Shown here: positions 55,666 to 64,000 of the stretch, piece after piece
Numbering within the stretch: position 1 is the first letter of the stretch
Layout: every line of letters begins with the position of its first letter
NCBI GenBank assembly: GCA_019119815.1
Contig: DWWH01000025.1
Span: forward strand, 1 to 64,000
Direction: 5' to 3'
DNA: 64,000 bases
DNA from: Candidatus Eisenbergiella intestinipullorum
GTDB taxonomy: Bacteria > Bacillota > Clostridia > Lachnospirales > Lachnospiraceae
Program-made: the position numbers and the translations under genes
Notes under the pieces: model-generated
Seen by the model: only the letters and a program-made list of their open reading frames with translations
What the model was told of the DNA's origin: nothing
Databases searched by the model: none

Positions 55666-58089
55666 ATGGAGAGCAGAATACGGATCAATCAGGACTGGAA
55701 GTTTATGCACGGGGATTTCCCGGAGGCCAGGGAAGCCGGATTTGACGACAGGGAGTGGTACGACATCGGGATTCCCCACTCCTTCGGCATCCCGTATTTC
55801 ATGGAAAAACAGTTTTATATCGGCTATGGCTGCTATCGCAGGTGGCTGCAGGTGCAGGAGGACTGGACGGACAGGAAGCTGTATCTGGAATTCCAGGGGA
55901 GCTTTCAGGAGACGGAGGTCTACGTGAACGGAAAACCGGCGGGCAGCCATAAGGGAGGCTATACGGCATTTCTGATCGAGATCACGCCCTTCGTACATCC
56001 GGGCAGGAACCTGATCTTTGTGCGGGTGAACAACCTGTGGAACGCCAGGATCGCGCCAAGGGCCGGAGAGCATGTGTTCAACGGCGGCATTTACCGGGAC
56101 GTGAGCCTCCTGGTAAAGGACGCCGTACATGTGGCCTGGTACGGCACCCGGGTGACGACGCCCGAGGTATCGAAGGAGAGGGCGCGGGTGGTCGTGGAGA
56201 CCGAGGTGGAAAATACCGGCTGTGAGGCTGCGTCAGGGACGCTGGAATCCATCCTGCTGTTTGAGGGAAAAGAGGCGGGAAGGATGAGGAGCCGCTTCGC
56301 CGTCTCGGCTGGGGAAACGGCTCTGCTGGAGCAGGAAGTCTGGCTGGAGGAGCCCAGGCTGTGGCATCCGGATACGCCGCAGCTGTATACGCTGGTGAGC
56401 CGGGTATACCGGGATGAAAAGCAGGTGGACGAGCTGGAGACCGGATTTGGGATCCGGTGGTTTTCGTTCACGGCGGACCGCGGATTTTTCCTGAACGGGG
56501 AGCATTTTGAGATCCATGGCGCGAACGTGCACCAGGATCAGGCGGGCTGGGCGGATGCCGTGACCCATACGGCGATCAGAAGGGACATCGCCATGGTGAA
56601 GGAGTGCGGGATGAATTTCATCCGCGGATCTCACTATCCGCACCATCCGTATTTCGCGGAGGAATGCGACCGTCAGGGCATCCTGTTCTGGTCCGAGAAC
56701 TGCTTCTGGGGGACGGGCGGCGTCAAGGAGGAAGGCTACTGGACCGCCAGTGCATATCCGGTGAAGGAAGAGGACGAGGAGGAATTTGAGGCAAGCTGCC
56801 TGCAGACGCTTTCGGAGATGATCCGGGTCAACAGAAATCATCCCAGCATTATCGTATGGAGCATGTGCAACGAGCCCTTTTTCTCCGATCTGGAAGTGCT
56901 TCCCAAGGCACGGGCGCTGGTAAAGAAGCTGGTGGAATACAGCCACAGGCTGGATCCTTCCCGGCCGGCGGCGGTGGGCGGCGCACAGCGGGGCGGCTTC
57001 GACGTGCTGGGAGACATCGCGGGCTACAACGGGGACGGCGCGGCGATTTTTTCCGACCCGGGCTTTCCCAATTTCGTGTCGGAATATGGAAGCAGCGTGG
57101 AGGACCGTCCGGGAACCTTTTCCCACCGGTATCGGGATGGGGTGGAGCAGGATTATCCCTGGAGGAGCGGAAAATCCCTCTGGTGTGCCTTCCATCACGG
57201 AAGCATCCTGGGCGATATGGGGCACATGGGAATGATCGACTACTACCGGCTCCCGCTGGATACCTGGTACTGGTACCGGGAAAACCTGGCCGGAATCCCC
57301 CGACCGGAGGTTCCCGGGAAGGGGACGCCCGCCCGGATCCGGCTGACGGCGGACCGGCTGTGCCTGAAGTGCGACGGAACGGAGGATGTGAAGATCATCG
57401 CAGAGGTCCTTGATAAAGAGGAAAAACGGATCGACTGCGATCCGCAGATCGAGCTTCGGGTGACGGAGGGACCGGGGCGGTTCCCCACGGGGAAGACATT
57501 CGTGTTTTCTTCTGAAAAAAAGAACCTGATCCAGGGGATCGGAGCCATCACCCTCCGGCCCTTTGGAGGTGGACAGATCGTGGTGAGAGCATTCTGCGAA
57601 GGGCTTTCCTGCGATGAGCTTCGTATTTTTGCGCAGGGAGAGCCGGCTTTGGGAGAAAGAAGGGAGCTTTTGCCGCCGCCCTACGTCTGTGATGAGCCGA
57701 AGCGGAAAAAGCTGGACAATATCGCCATCAGCCGGCCGGTTTTCTGCAGCAGCGCGCAGGAAGCGCATCCGGCCCGGAATGTGACCAACGGGGATATGGA
57801 GACATTCTGGAAGCCGGAGCCGGAGGATCCGGAACGGATGGTGTTGGTGGACCTGGAGGGAACGAAGGAGATCCGGAGCGTGGTGATCGTCTTTGCGGAG
57901 GTCACGGACGCGGACTATGAGATCCTGCTGACGGACGACAGGAAAACCTTCCGGAGTGTGTATACTTCGGAAAAAGCCAATATCGACAATTTTGTCACGG
58001 TGCATCTGCCCGGTGAAAAGACCAGGTATGTCTGCGTGCGTTTCCCGGAGCGGGCCGTCGGCATATATAAGGTGGAGGTATTCGCCTGA
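55666..58089 (+). CDS. GH2 family beta-galactosidase-like enzyme
   Basis: The 807-residue protein has the GH2 sugar-binding domain (GCYRRWLQVQEDW, LEFQGSFQETEVYVNGKPAG), an Ig-like domain, and a TIM barrel with FEIHGANVHQDQAGW. Acid/base Glu403 is in WSMCNEP and candidate nucleophile Glu473 in FVSEYGSS. The C-terminal ~130 residues resemble an F5/8-type carbohydrate-binding fold (ARNVTNGDMETFWKPEPEDP, VVIVFAEVTDADYEILL). There is no signal peptide. GH2 covers beta-galactosidases, beta-mannosidases and beta-glucuronidases. In this locus beta-galactosidase is most likely. Confidence 0.88.
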   Translation: MESRIRINQDWKFMHGDFPEAREAGFDDREWYDIGIPHSFGIPYFMEKQFYIGYGCYRRWLQVQEDWTDRKLYLEFQGSFQETEVYVNGKPAGSHKGGYTAFLIEITPFVHPGRNLIFVRVNNLWNARIAPRAGEHVFNGGIYRDVSLLVKDAVHVAWYGTRVTTPEVSKERARVVVETEVENTGCEAASGTLESILLFEGKEAGRMRSRFAVSAGETALLEQEVWLEEPRLWHPDTPQLYTLVSRVYRDEKQVDELETGFGIRWFSFTADRGFFLNGEHFEIHGANVHQDQAGWADAVTHTAIRRDIAMVKECGMNFIRGSHYPHHPYFAEECDRQGILFWSENCFWGTGGVKEEGYWTASAYPVKEEDEEEFEASCLQTLSEMIRVNRNHPSIIVWSMCNEPFFSDLEVLPKARALVKKLVEYSHRLDPSRPAAVGGAQRGGFDVLGDIAGYNGDGAAIFSDPGFPNFVSEYGSSVEDRPGTFSHRYRDGVEQDYPWRSGKSLWCAFHHGSILGDMGHMGMIDYYRLPLDTWYWYRENLAGIPRPEVPGKGTPARIRLTADRLCLKCDGTEDVKIIAEVLDKEEKRIDCDPQIELRVTEGPGRFPTGKTFVFSSEKKNLIQGIGAITLRPFGGGQIVVRAFCEGLSCDELRIFAQGEPALGERRELLPPPYVCDEPKRKKLDNIAISRPVFCSSAQEAHPARNVTNGDMETFWKPEPEDPERMVLVDLEGTKEIRSVVIVFAEVTDADYEILLTDDRKTFRSVYTSEKANIDNFVTVHLPGEKTRYVCVRFPERAVGIYKVEVFA

Positions 58090-58105
58090 GAACAAAGGCC
58101 GAAGG

Positions 58106-60244
58106 ATGACGGAAAAGAGAATCACGATGAAAGAAATCTATGCAAAATATCAGTGCGGGGACATGAGCGCCCTTTATCTGCGGGATACGGAAAAGAATAC
58201 GGTGGGGCTGACGCTTCTGCCGGAAGCGCTGGCGGATCAGGCCGTACCGGAGGGCTGGTGGAACATTGAGCCTGCGGTGCAGCTCAAGCTGATCGGAGAC
58301 GGCTATGCGCAGGGCTTCGCACAGGGGCATTCCATGCGAAATTCCGATTCCACCCGGTCCCTTCGCTTCCGGGAACAGCGGGCGGAAAAAAAGGAGGACG
58401 GGCTGCGCGTGGTAACGGTGCTGGCAGACGAGCGGGTGGAAGCCAGGCATTATCTGGAATACCGGGACGGAACGAAGTATCTGCGGATGTACAGCGAGGT
58501 GACGGCGCTTTCCGACATCGGGCTGGAAATGCTCTCTTCCTACAACCTGTGCGGCTTTTCCTGCGTGGGAGAGGGGCTTCGGACACAGGACTTCATCCTG
58601 CACCGGATGCAGAGCAAATGGAGCATGGAGGGCAGGCTGGAGAGCGAGGCTTTTCCCGATCTGAATCTGGAGCCTTCCTGGCTTCGGATCGGAGCGGGCA
58701 GCCTGCGCTTCGGACAGGTGGGTTCCATGCCGGTGCGCCGGTACTTTCCATGGATGGTGGCTGAGGATCGCGCCTTCGGCTACGGCATCGGGCTCCAGCT
58801 CTGCAATCCCGGCTCCTGGCAGATGGAGGTCTATAATATCGATGAAAGGATCTCCCTTTCCGGAGGGCTGGCGGACCGGGAATTCGGCCATTGGGTGAAA
58901 AATCTGAAAAGGGGAGAGGTATTCCGGACGCCGGAAGCCATCGCGACGGTGGCAGCAGAGGATGTGGACGGGATCAGCCACCGTCTGACCCGGGCGCAGG
59001 AAGAGAACCTGTTAAAGGTTCCGGAACCGGAAAGGGATCTTCCGGTCATTTTCAACGAATACTGCACCAGCTGGGGAACGCCGTCCGAGGAGGAGATGCT
59101 GAGCTTGATCGAAAGCCTGAAGGGACATTCGATCCGTTACTGCGTAATGGATGCAGGATGGTTTGTCAAAAAGGGACAGGACTGGTCCAGCATCGGCGAC
59201 TGGGAGGTAAACGAGGAGCTGTTCCCCCACGGGCTGCGGTTCCTGGCGGACCGGATCCGGGAGGCGGGGATGATCCCCGGCATCTGGTTTGAAATGGAAA
59301 ATGTGGGAGCCGGCTCGAAAGCGTTTGGAAAAGAGGAATGGCTCCTGACCCGGGACGGCTGTCCTTTGCAGGTGGGGCCGAGGCGCTTCCTGGATTTTCG
59401 TAAGAAAGAGGTACAGGACTATCTGGCAGAAAGAGTGATCGATCAGCTGCGCAGCTGGAACATGGGATACCTGAAGGTGGACTACAACGACAACATCGGG
59501 ATCGGCTGTGACGGAGCGGAATCCCAGGGCGAGGGACTGCGGCAGCATCTGGAAGGGGTGCAGGAATTCTGGAGGAAACTGCGCCGGGAGCTTCCGGAGC
59601 TGGTGATCGAAAACTGCTCCTCCGGCGGGCACCGGCTGGAGCCCTCCATGCAGGCTCTTGCTTCCATGGCCTCCTTTTCCGATGCGCATGAGTGCGAGAT
59701 CATCCCCATCCTGGCGGCAAACGTGACACGGGCGATCCTGCCGGCTCAGAGTCAGATCTGGGCGGTGCTGCGCAGCAAAGATACCGAAAAGCGGCTTTAC
59801 TATTCTCTCTGCAATACCTTCCTCGGACGCATGTGCCTGTCGGGGGACGTTCGGGAGCTGGAGGACTGGCAGTGGAAGGCCGTGGACGAGGCGATCCGTT
59901 TTTATGAGCGGTGTGCGCCGCTCATCCGGTCCGGGCGCAGCTACAGACAGGGGCCCCGCGTCAGGGACTATAACCATCCCGCAGGCTGGCAGGCGGTATG
60001 CAGAGTGAACGGAGAGAGCGGCCAGATGCTGGTGGTGTTTCACCGCTTCCATGACAGCGGGGAGGAAACCGCAATCCGGCTGCCTGCCGGGGAAGGCGAA
60101 GCATGGGAGCTGAAGGAGGCCTTCCACAGAAACGGGATCCGGGAACGGCTGGAAGGAAACCGCCTGACGGCGCAGGGCCTTCAGGATTTCGATGCGGCGG
60201 TATGGCTTCTGCAGAAAAAAACGGAGAAAGAATCCGGAATGTGA
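58106..60244 (+). CDS. GH36 family alpha-galactosidase
   Basis: The 712-residue enzyme has the N-terminal beta-supersandwich and a catalytic barrel with MDAGWFVKKGQDW, GIWFEMENVGAGS, nucleophile Asp459 in YLKVDYND, ENCSSGGHRLEPSM, and SDAHECE in the place of the acid/base loop. It would release alpha-linked galactose. Several GH36 subgroups have other activities. No signal peptide. The start is uncertain between ATG 58106 and ATG 58127. A frame from 57956 overlaps the GH2 gene and is rejected. It is 16 bases after the GH2 stop. Confidence 0.88.
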   Translation: MTEKRITMKEIYAKYQCGDMSALYLRDTEKNTVGLTLLPEALADQAVPEGWWNIEPAVQLKLIGDGYAQGFAQGHSMRNSDSTRSLRFREQRAEKKEDGLRVVTVLADERVEARHYLEYRDGTKYLRMYSEVTALSDIGLEMLSSYNLCGFSCVGEGLRTQDFILHRMQSKWSMEGRLESEAFPDLNLEPSWLRIGAGSLRFGQVGSMPVRRYFPWMVAEDRAFGYGIGLQLCNPGSWQMEVYNIDERISLSGGLADREFGHWVKNLKRGEVFRTPEAIATVAAEDVDGISHRLTRAQEENLLKVPEPERDLPVIFNEYCTSWGTPSEEEMLSLIESLKGHSIRYCVMDAGWFVKKGQDWSSIGDWEVNEELFPHGLRFLADRIREAGMIPGIWFEMENVGAGSKAFGKEEWLLTRDGCPLQVGPRRFLDFRKKEVQDYLAERVIDQLRSWNMGYLKVDYNDNIGIGCDGAESQGEGLRQHLEGVQEFWRKLRRELPELVIENCSSGGHRLEPSMQALASMASFSDAHECEIIPILAANVTRAILPAQSQIWAVLRSKDTEKRLYYSLCNTFLGRMCLSGDVRELEDWQWKAVDEAIRFYERCAPLIRSGRSYRQGPRVRDYNHPAGWQAVCRVNGESGQMLVVFHRFHDSGEETAIRLPAGEGEAWELKEAFHRNGIRERLEGNRLTAQGLQDFDAAVWLLQKKTEKESGM

Positions 60245-60273
60245 TATAATCATGAAAAAAGGAGAAAAAGAAA

Positions 60274-61695
60274 ATGGCAAAAACAAAGCTGGCAATGAAT
60301 CCCTATCTGCCCTCCTGGGAATATATCCCGGACGGCGAACCTTATGTTTTTGACGGGAGAGTTTATGTATACGGCTCCCATGACTTTTTCCGCGGGAACG
60401 CCTACTGCCTGGGCGATTATGTGTGCTGGTCCGCGCCGGTGGACGACCTGGGGAACTGGCGCTGCGAGGGCGTGATCTATGAAAAGACGCAGGATCCCTT
60501 CAATCCGGACGGACACATGTGCCTGTACGCGCCGGATGTGACCGTTGGCCCGGACGGAAGATATTATCTGTATTATGTGCTGGATAAGGTATCGGTGGTA
60601 TCTGTGGCGGTCTGCGACACTCCTGCGGGGAAATATGAATTTTACGGCTATGTTCATTATGCGGACGGCACCAGACTGGGAGAAAGAGAGGGAGACGAGC
60701 CGCAGTTTGATCCCGGTGTGCTGACGGAAGGGGATCGGACCTATCTGTATACCGGCTTCTGCGCCGTCGGGGACAAATCCAGAAGCGGCGCGATGGGAAC
60801 CGTCCTGGGAAAGGATATGCTGACCATCGTAGAGGAGCCGGTGATCATAGCTCCCAGCGAGCCCTACAGCAAGGGAAGCGGCTACGAAGGCCATGAGTTC
60901 TTTGAGGCTCCCTCGATCCGGAAGAGAGGCGATACCTATTATTTTGTGTACTCCTCCATCGTGATGCACGAGCTGTGCTATGCCACCAGCAAGGATCCCA
61001 TGAGCGGCTTTGTCTATGGCGGCGTCATCATCAGCAACTGCGACCTGCATATCGACACCTATAAGCCTGCCGACAAGCCCATGTATTACGGGGCCAACAA
61101 TCACGGAAGCATCGTGGAGATCGAAGGGGACTGGTTTATTTTCTACCACCGGCATACGGAGGGCATCAATTTCTGCAGACAGGGCTGCATGGAGCAGATT
61201 TCCTTTACCCGGGACGGACGGATCCCTCAGGTGGAGATGACCTCCTGCGGCGGCAATCACGGTCCGCTGCCGGGAAAAGGAGAGTATGAAGCCTATCATG
61301 CCTGCAATCTGTTCTGCAGGACGGAGGCGGTATATACCGGAGAGGCGGGCTTCTGGATGGACAACCGCTTCCCCAAGATCACTCAGGACGGCGGTGACGG
61401 GGATGAGCGGCCGGGCTTTATCGCCAATATGAGAGACGGCGCCAATGCGGGCTTCAAGTATTTTGACTGTAAAGGCGTAAAACGGGTATCCATCCGGGTG
61501 CGCGGCTACTGCAAGGGAGAATTCCATGTTAAGACTGCATGGGACGGCCCTTCTCTGGGAAGCATCCCGGTGGTATTTTCCAATATCTGGAAGGAGTATA
61601 CTGCCGAGATCGCCATTCCGGACGGCGTGCATGCCCTGTATTTTGAATATCAGGGAAGCGGCGGCGCAAGCCTGGCGTCCTTTAAGCTGGAGTAA
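60274..61695 (+). CDS. GH43-type glycoside hydrolase with C-terminal binding-like domain
   Basis: The 473-residue protein has a five-bladed beta-propeller: the catalytic base is probably in PSWEYIPDGEPYVFDGRVYVYGSHD, the modulating Asp in YAPDVTVGPDGRYYLYY, and the acid Glu in EFFEAPSIRKRGDTYYFVYS. The last ~130 residues form a beta-sandwich like a CBM6-type domain. GH43 enzymes are arabinofuranosidases, xylosidases or galactosidases. This one lacks a signal peptide. AAAGGAG precedes the ATG. It follows GH36 by 29 bases in the same run. Confidence 0.88.
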   Translation: MAKTKLAMNPYLPSWEYIPDGEPYVFDGRVYVYGSHDFFRGNAYCLGDYVCWSAPVDDLGNWRCEGVIYEKTQDPFNPDGHMCLYAPDVTVGPDGRYYLYYVLDKVSVVSVAVCDTPAGKYEFYGYVHYADGTRLGEREGDEPQFDPGVLTEGDRTYLYTGFCAVGDKSRSGAMGTVLGKDMLTIVEEPVIIAPSEPYSKGSGYEGHEFFEAPSIRKRGDTYYFVYSSIVMHELCYATSKDPMSGFVYGGVIISNCDLHIDTYKPADKPMYYGANNHGSIVEIEGDWFIFYHRHTEGINFCRQGCMEQISFTRDGRIPQVEMTSCGGNHGPLPGKGEYEAYHACNLFCRTEAVYTGEAGFWMDNRFPKITQDGGDGDERPGFIANMRDGANAGFKYFDCKGVKRVSIRVRGYCKGEFHVKTAWDGPSLGSIPVVFSNIWKEYTAEIAIPDGVHALYFEYQGSGGASLASFKLE

Positions 61696-61726
61696 AGGGG
61701 CTGTATCGGACGAGGAGGTGCTGGCT

Positions 61727-62518
61727 GTGAAAAAGGGGAGCATTTTTTTGCTGCTTTTGTGTATCTGCCTGCTTTTGACGGCGGGCTGCGGCGCAGGGAG
61801 CGGGGGAGAGCCGGAGCGCGCACAGGGGACGGAAAGCGTGGAAGAAACGGAGCGCGCACAGGGGACGGAAAGCGCGGAAGAAACGGATCAGGCGGACGGG
61901 ACGGAAGCGCTTGCCATCTATTTTTTCCATGACACCGCCTGCGGATCGTGCGACGGGACGAAGGAATTCCGGGAGATCATTTCGGAGCAGCTTTACCCGT
62001 ACGAAAAGGCGCGTCCCTACCGCCTGAATGTGAAGAACGTTTTCAAAAGCGAGGAGCGCAGCCGGGCGGAGGAGATCCTGGCGGAGCAGGGGCTTACGAT
62101 GCAGGAGGTCTCTTTCCCGATGATGCTGATCAACGGGAAAGTATATGAAGGGCTCGATGAGATCGCGGCCAATATCCAGAAGGAATATTTTGCGGGCATG
62201 GTTTCGGAGGCGGTCTATTTTTACCGGGAGGACTGCCCGGAGTGCATCGGCCTGTCCGCCTTCCTGGACAGCCTGCCGGAGACGGTGAAGGTGGGCAGCG
62301 TTTCCGTGCCGGTGGCGCTGCAGCGCTTCAACTCCCGTGAGGGGGACAACGGGGACCGGATCAGAGCGCTGTTTGACGCTTATCAGGTGCCTGAGGAGGA
62401 TCAGATGGTGCCCATCGTATTTGTGGGCGACCGTTATCTTGCAGGGGCGGAGGAAATCGAAGAAAACCTCATTCCCTATCTGGAAGCCGGGTACGGACTG
62501 AAGGAAACGGAAGAATAA
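61727..62518 (+). CDS. Lipoprotein with two thioredoxin/glutaredoxin-like domains
   Basis: A GTG start eight bases after GAGGAGG gives 263 residues. A signal peptide with lipobox LTAGC (modified Cys21) is followed by a Glu/Thr-rich linker containing two 12-residue repeats. Domain one (about 62-160) has CGSC in HDTACGSCDG. Domain two (about 163-263) has CPEC in REDCPECIG. Each CxxC lies at the start of a beta-alpha unit (IYFFHDTACGSC, VYFYREDCPEC) as in glutaredoxin-like folds. It is probably anchored outside the cell and redox active. Its presence inside a glycan locus is unexpected. An in-frame extension back to 61526 overlaps GH43 and is rejected. Confidence 0.75.
   Translation: MKKGSIFLLLLCICLLLTAGCGAGSGGEPERAQGTESVEETERAQGTESAEETDQADGTEALAIYFFHDTACGSCDGTKEFREIISEQLYPYEKARPYRLNVKNVFKSEERSRAEEILAEQGLTMQEVSFPMMLINGKVYEGLDEIAANIQKEYFAGMVSEAVYFYREDCPECIGLSAFLDSLPETVKVGSVSVPVALQRFNSREGDNGDRIRALFDAYQVPEEDQMVPIVFVGDRYLAGAEEIEENLIPYLEAGYGLKETEE
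61814..61885 (+). repeat. Tandem 36-base repeat in the lipoprotein linker
   Basis: Two adjacent 36-base units (61814-61849, 61850-61885) encode ERAQGTESVEET and ERAQGTESAEET, differing by one base. The linker length may vary among strains by slippage or recombination. Confidence 0.9.
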
Positions 62519-62584
62519 GAGAGGCGGAAGCGCGGCCCGTTTTGCCAAAGAAGGAAGGGCGGGCCGCTTCAGGAGGAAGGGTAT

Positions 62585-64000
62585 ATGCTTACAGTTGAGG
62601 CAAAAAAGAGAGACGGGATCGTATCGGCGGCCAGAGAAGGGGACGCCCTGCTGCTTCGGACGCAGCTGGGAATGCTGCGGCTGGAACCGAAGCGGGCCGA
62701 TGTGATCCGCATCCGCTATACGCGCCGGGAGACGTTTGCAGAGCAGACCGGGATCGGGATCAGCGAGAACCGGGGCTTTGCGGATTGGAGCTTTGCGGAA
62801 ACAGAAAAGGAGATCGAGGTAACGACGGACAGGCTCAGACTTTCCGTCTCCCGTTCTGATGCGGCGGTCCGCTATTTCGATGCGGACGGGAGGCTGCTCC
62901 TTTCGGAGCGGGCCAAGGACCCGAGGGAGCTGGAGGAATTCGATTCCTGCCGCATCCCGGAGGGCGGGGACGCCGGAGTGGAGGAGGTCGTCACCGCAGA
63001 CGGGGTGAAAAAGATGGTGAACCAGATACGGACGGAAGCCGTAAAGAAGCTGTACCATACCAGGCTGCACCTTATTTTTCAGGAGAAGGAGTGTCTGTAC
63101 GGCCTGGGACAGGCCGAGGAAGGGGCGCTGAACCTGCGCGGCACTGTGCAGTATCTGCATCAGGCCAACCGCAAGATCGCCGTTCCCTTTTTGGTTTCCA
63201 GCCTGAATTACGGTCTTCTGTTTGCCACCGGAAGCCCGGCGATCTTTCAGGACACCCAGTACGGATCTTATTTTTATACGGAAGCGGATCCGGAAATGGA
63301 TTACTATTTCATCGCGGGAGAAAATCTGGACCGGGTGATCGACGGCTATCGTTATCTGACCGGAAGGGCCGCGCTTCTGCCGCAGTGGGCCTATGGCTAC
63401 ATCCAGTCCCAGGAGCGTTACGAAACGCAGGAGGAGATCCTTTCGGTCGCGGAGGGCTACCGGCAGAGGGGGCTGGGGTTGGACGCCCTGGTCCTGGACT
63501 GGCTTTCCTGGGAGGACGGAAAGTGGGGACAGAAATCCTTTGACAGGAAGCGGTTCCCCGATGTAGGGGCCATGACGGACAGCCTCCATGAAAAAGGCGT
63601 TCATTTTATGATCTCCATCTGGCCGAATATGAGCGAAACCTGCGAGAACTATCAGGAATTCAGGGAGCGGGGGATGCTCCTTCCCGCAAGCGATGTCTAC
63701 GACGCCTTCCGGGAGGATGCGAGAAAGCTCTACTGGAAGCAGGTTCAGGAGGGACTGTTCCGGTACGGTGTGGACGCATGGTGGTGCGATTCCAGCGAAC
63801 CCTTTACGCCGGAATGGGCGAGGATGGTGAAGCCGGAGCCGGGAGAGATGTATGCGGACTTTGTCCGGGAGGCGGGGCTTCGGATCCCGGAGGAATTCTG
63901 CAATGCCTACGGTCTGGTGCATGCACAGGCCATTTATGAGGGACAGCGCAGCTCCGGCTCCCCCAAGCGGGTGGCGAACCTGACGAGAAACGGCTACACC
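62585..64000 (+). CDS. GH31 family hydrolase, probable alpha-xylosidase (3' end outside window)
   Basis: The frame from ATG 62585 is open to the end of the window (472 codons seen). An N-terminal beta-sandwich (about 1-250) includes YGLGQAEEGALNLRG. The barrel then starts with LPQWAYGYIQSQERYETQEEI, followed by LGLDALVLDWLSWEDGKWG and ISIWPNMSE. The candidate nucleophile Asp402 is in VDAWWCDSSEP, a pattern seen in alpha-xylosidase-like members. No signal peptide is present. AGGAGGAAGGGTAT precedes the start. Alpha-xylosidase activity would fit xyloglucan oligosaccharide use. Alpha-glucosidase or transglycosylase cannot be excluded. Confidence 0.88.
   Translation, partial: MLTVEAKKRDGIVSAAREGDALLLRTQLGMLRLEPKRADVIRIRYTRRETFAEQTGIGISENRGFADWSFAETEKEIEVTTDRLRLSVSRSDAAVRYFDADGRLLLSERAKDPRELEEFDSCRIPEGGDAGVEEVVTADGVKKMVNQIRTEAVKKLYHTRLHLIFQEKECLYGLGQAEEGALNLRGTVQYLHQANRKIAVPFLVSSLNYGLLFATGSPAIFQDTQYGSYFYTEADPEMDYYFIAGENLDRVIDGYRYLTGRAALLPQWAYGYIQSQERYETQEEILSVAEGYRQRGLGLDALVLDWLSWEDGKWGQKSFDRKRFPDVGAMTDSLHEKGVHFMISIWPNMSETCENYQEFRERGMLLPASDVYDAFREDARKLYWKQVQEGLFRYGVDAWWCDSSEPFTPEWARMVKPEPGEMYADFVREAGLRIPEEFCNAYGLVHAQAIYEGQRSSGSPKRVANLTRNGYT

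Noticed and set aside
57956..58105. Long N-terminal extension of the GH36 gene
   Set aside because: It overlaps the C-terminal coding region of the GH2 gene in another frame and has no family similarity.
61526..61726. Long N-terminal extension of the redox-like lipoprotein
   Set aside because: It overlaps GH43, and a GTG with a strong ribosome binding site followed by a lipoprotein signal peptide begins at 61727.
63091..63543. 150-codon frame within the end of the window
   Set aside because: It is a shadow of the GH31 reading frame, which is open from 62585 to the window end.

Overview
The window is a stretch of chromosome from a moderately GC-rich, Gram-positive gut anaerobe. Gene content points to Clostridia, most likely Lachnospiraceae: PyrB plus PyrI, HemZ, a CIRCE-controlled groESL, polyphosphate kinase with exopolyphosphatase, LplB-type sugar transporters, and a dense glycoside hydrolase cluster. 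This assignment rests on gene content and codon style only. No rRNA, tRNA or CRISPR array was seen.

Layout. (1) 1-697 holds the C-terminal end of a serine recombinase with a different codon style, probably the edge of an integrated element. (2) 785-4502 holds a nucleotide-sugar dehydrogenase, an XRE regulator and, on the minus strand, pyrBI. The pyrBI leader carries an in-frame leader ORF, a U-rich hairpin and a terminator. (3) 4503-12000 holds a PH-domain protein, a MATE pump, a small membrane protein, the folate run folC-folE-folP-folBK, and a bifunctional pheA. (4) 12031-20062 holds a DUF815 ATPase, ppx, ppk1, maf, two HAD phosphatases and a small acidic protein. (5) 20248-24438 holds a MacAB-like efflux system and an exported protein. 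(6) 24544-33771 holds an acyltransferase, the minus-strand run ABC-F/PHP/HAD, an MBL hydrolase, a decayed GH115 gene and a TraX-like protein. (7) 33934-42321 holds groESL, a YdcF-like protein, apt, relA/spoT, a second MBL hydrolase and hemZ. (8) 42443-64000 is a glycan-use locus: GH95, a membrane-anchored AraC sensor-regulator, two permeases with a binding lipoprotein, then GH42, GH95, GH2, GH36, GH43, a redox-like lipoprotein and a GH31 running off the end. This enzyme set suits oligosaccharides decorated with fucose, galactose and xylose, such as fucogalactoxyloglucan.

The most unusual signal is not a gene. Three copies of a hairpin-rich repeat (8841-8948, 12031-12138, 18643-18780) each end in the ribosome binding site of the next gene, exactly six bases before its start codon. 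The reading frame through the repeat is open in all three and continues into the next gene or micro-ORF. The 3' end of the repeat, CGG(A/C)ATGGAG, also stands alone six or seven bases before the starts of many unrelated genes in the window, on both strands. This looks like a spreading or strongly conserved translation-leader module.
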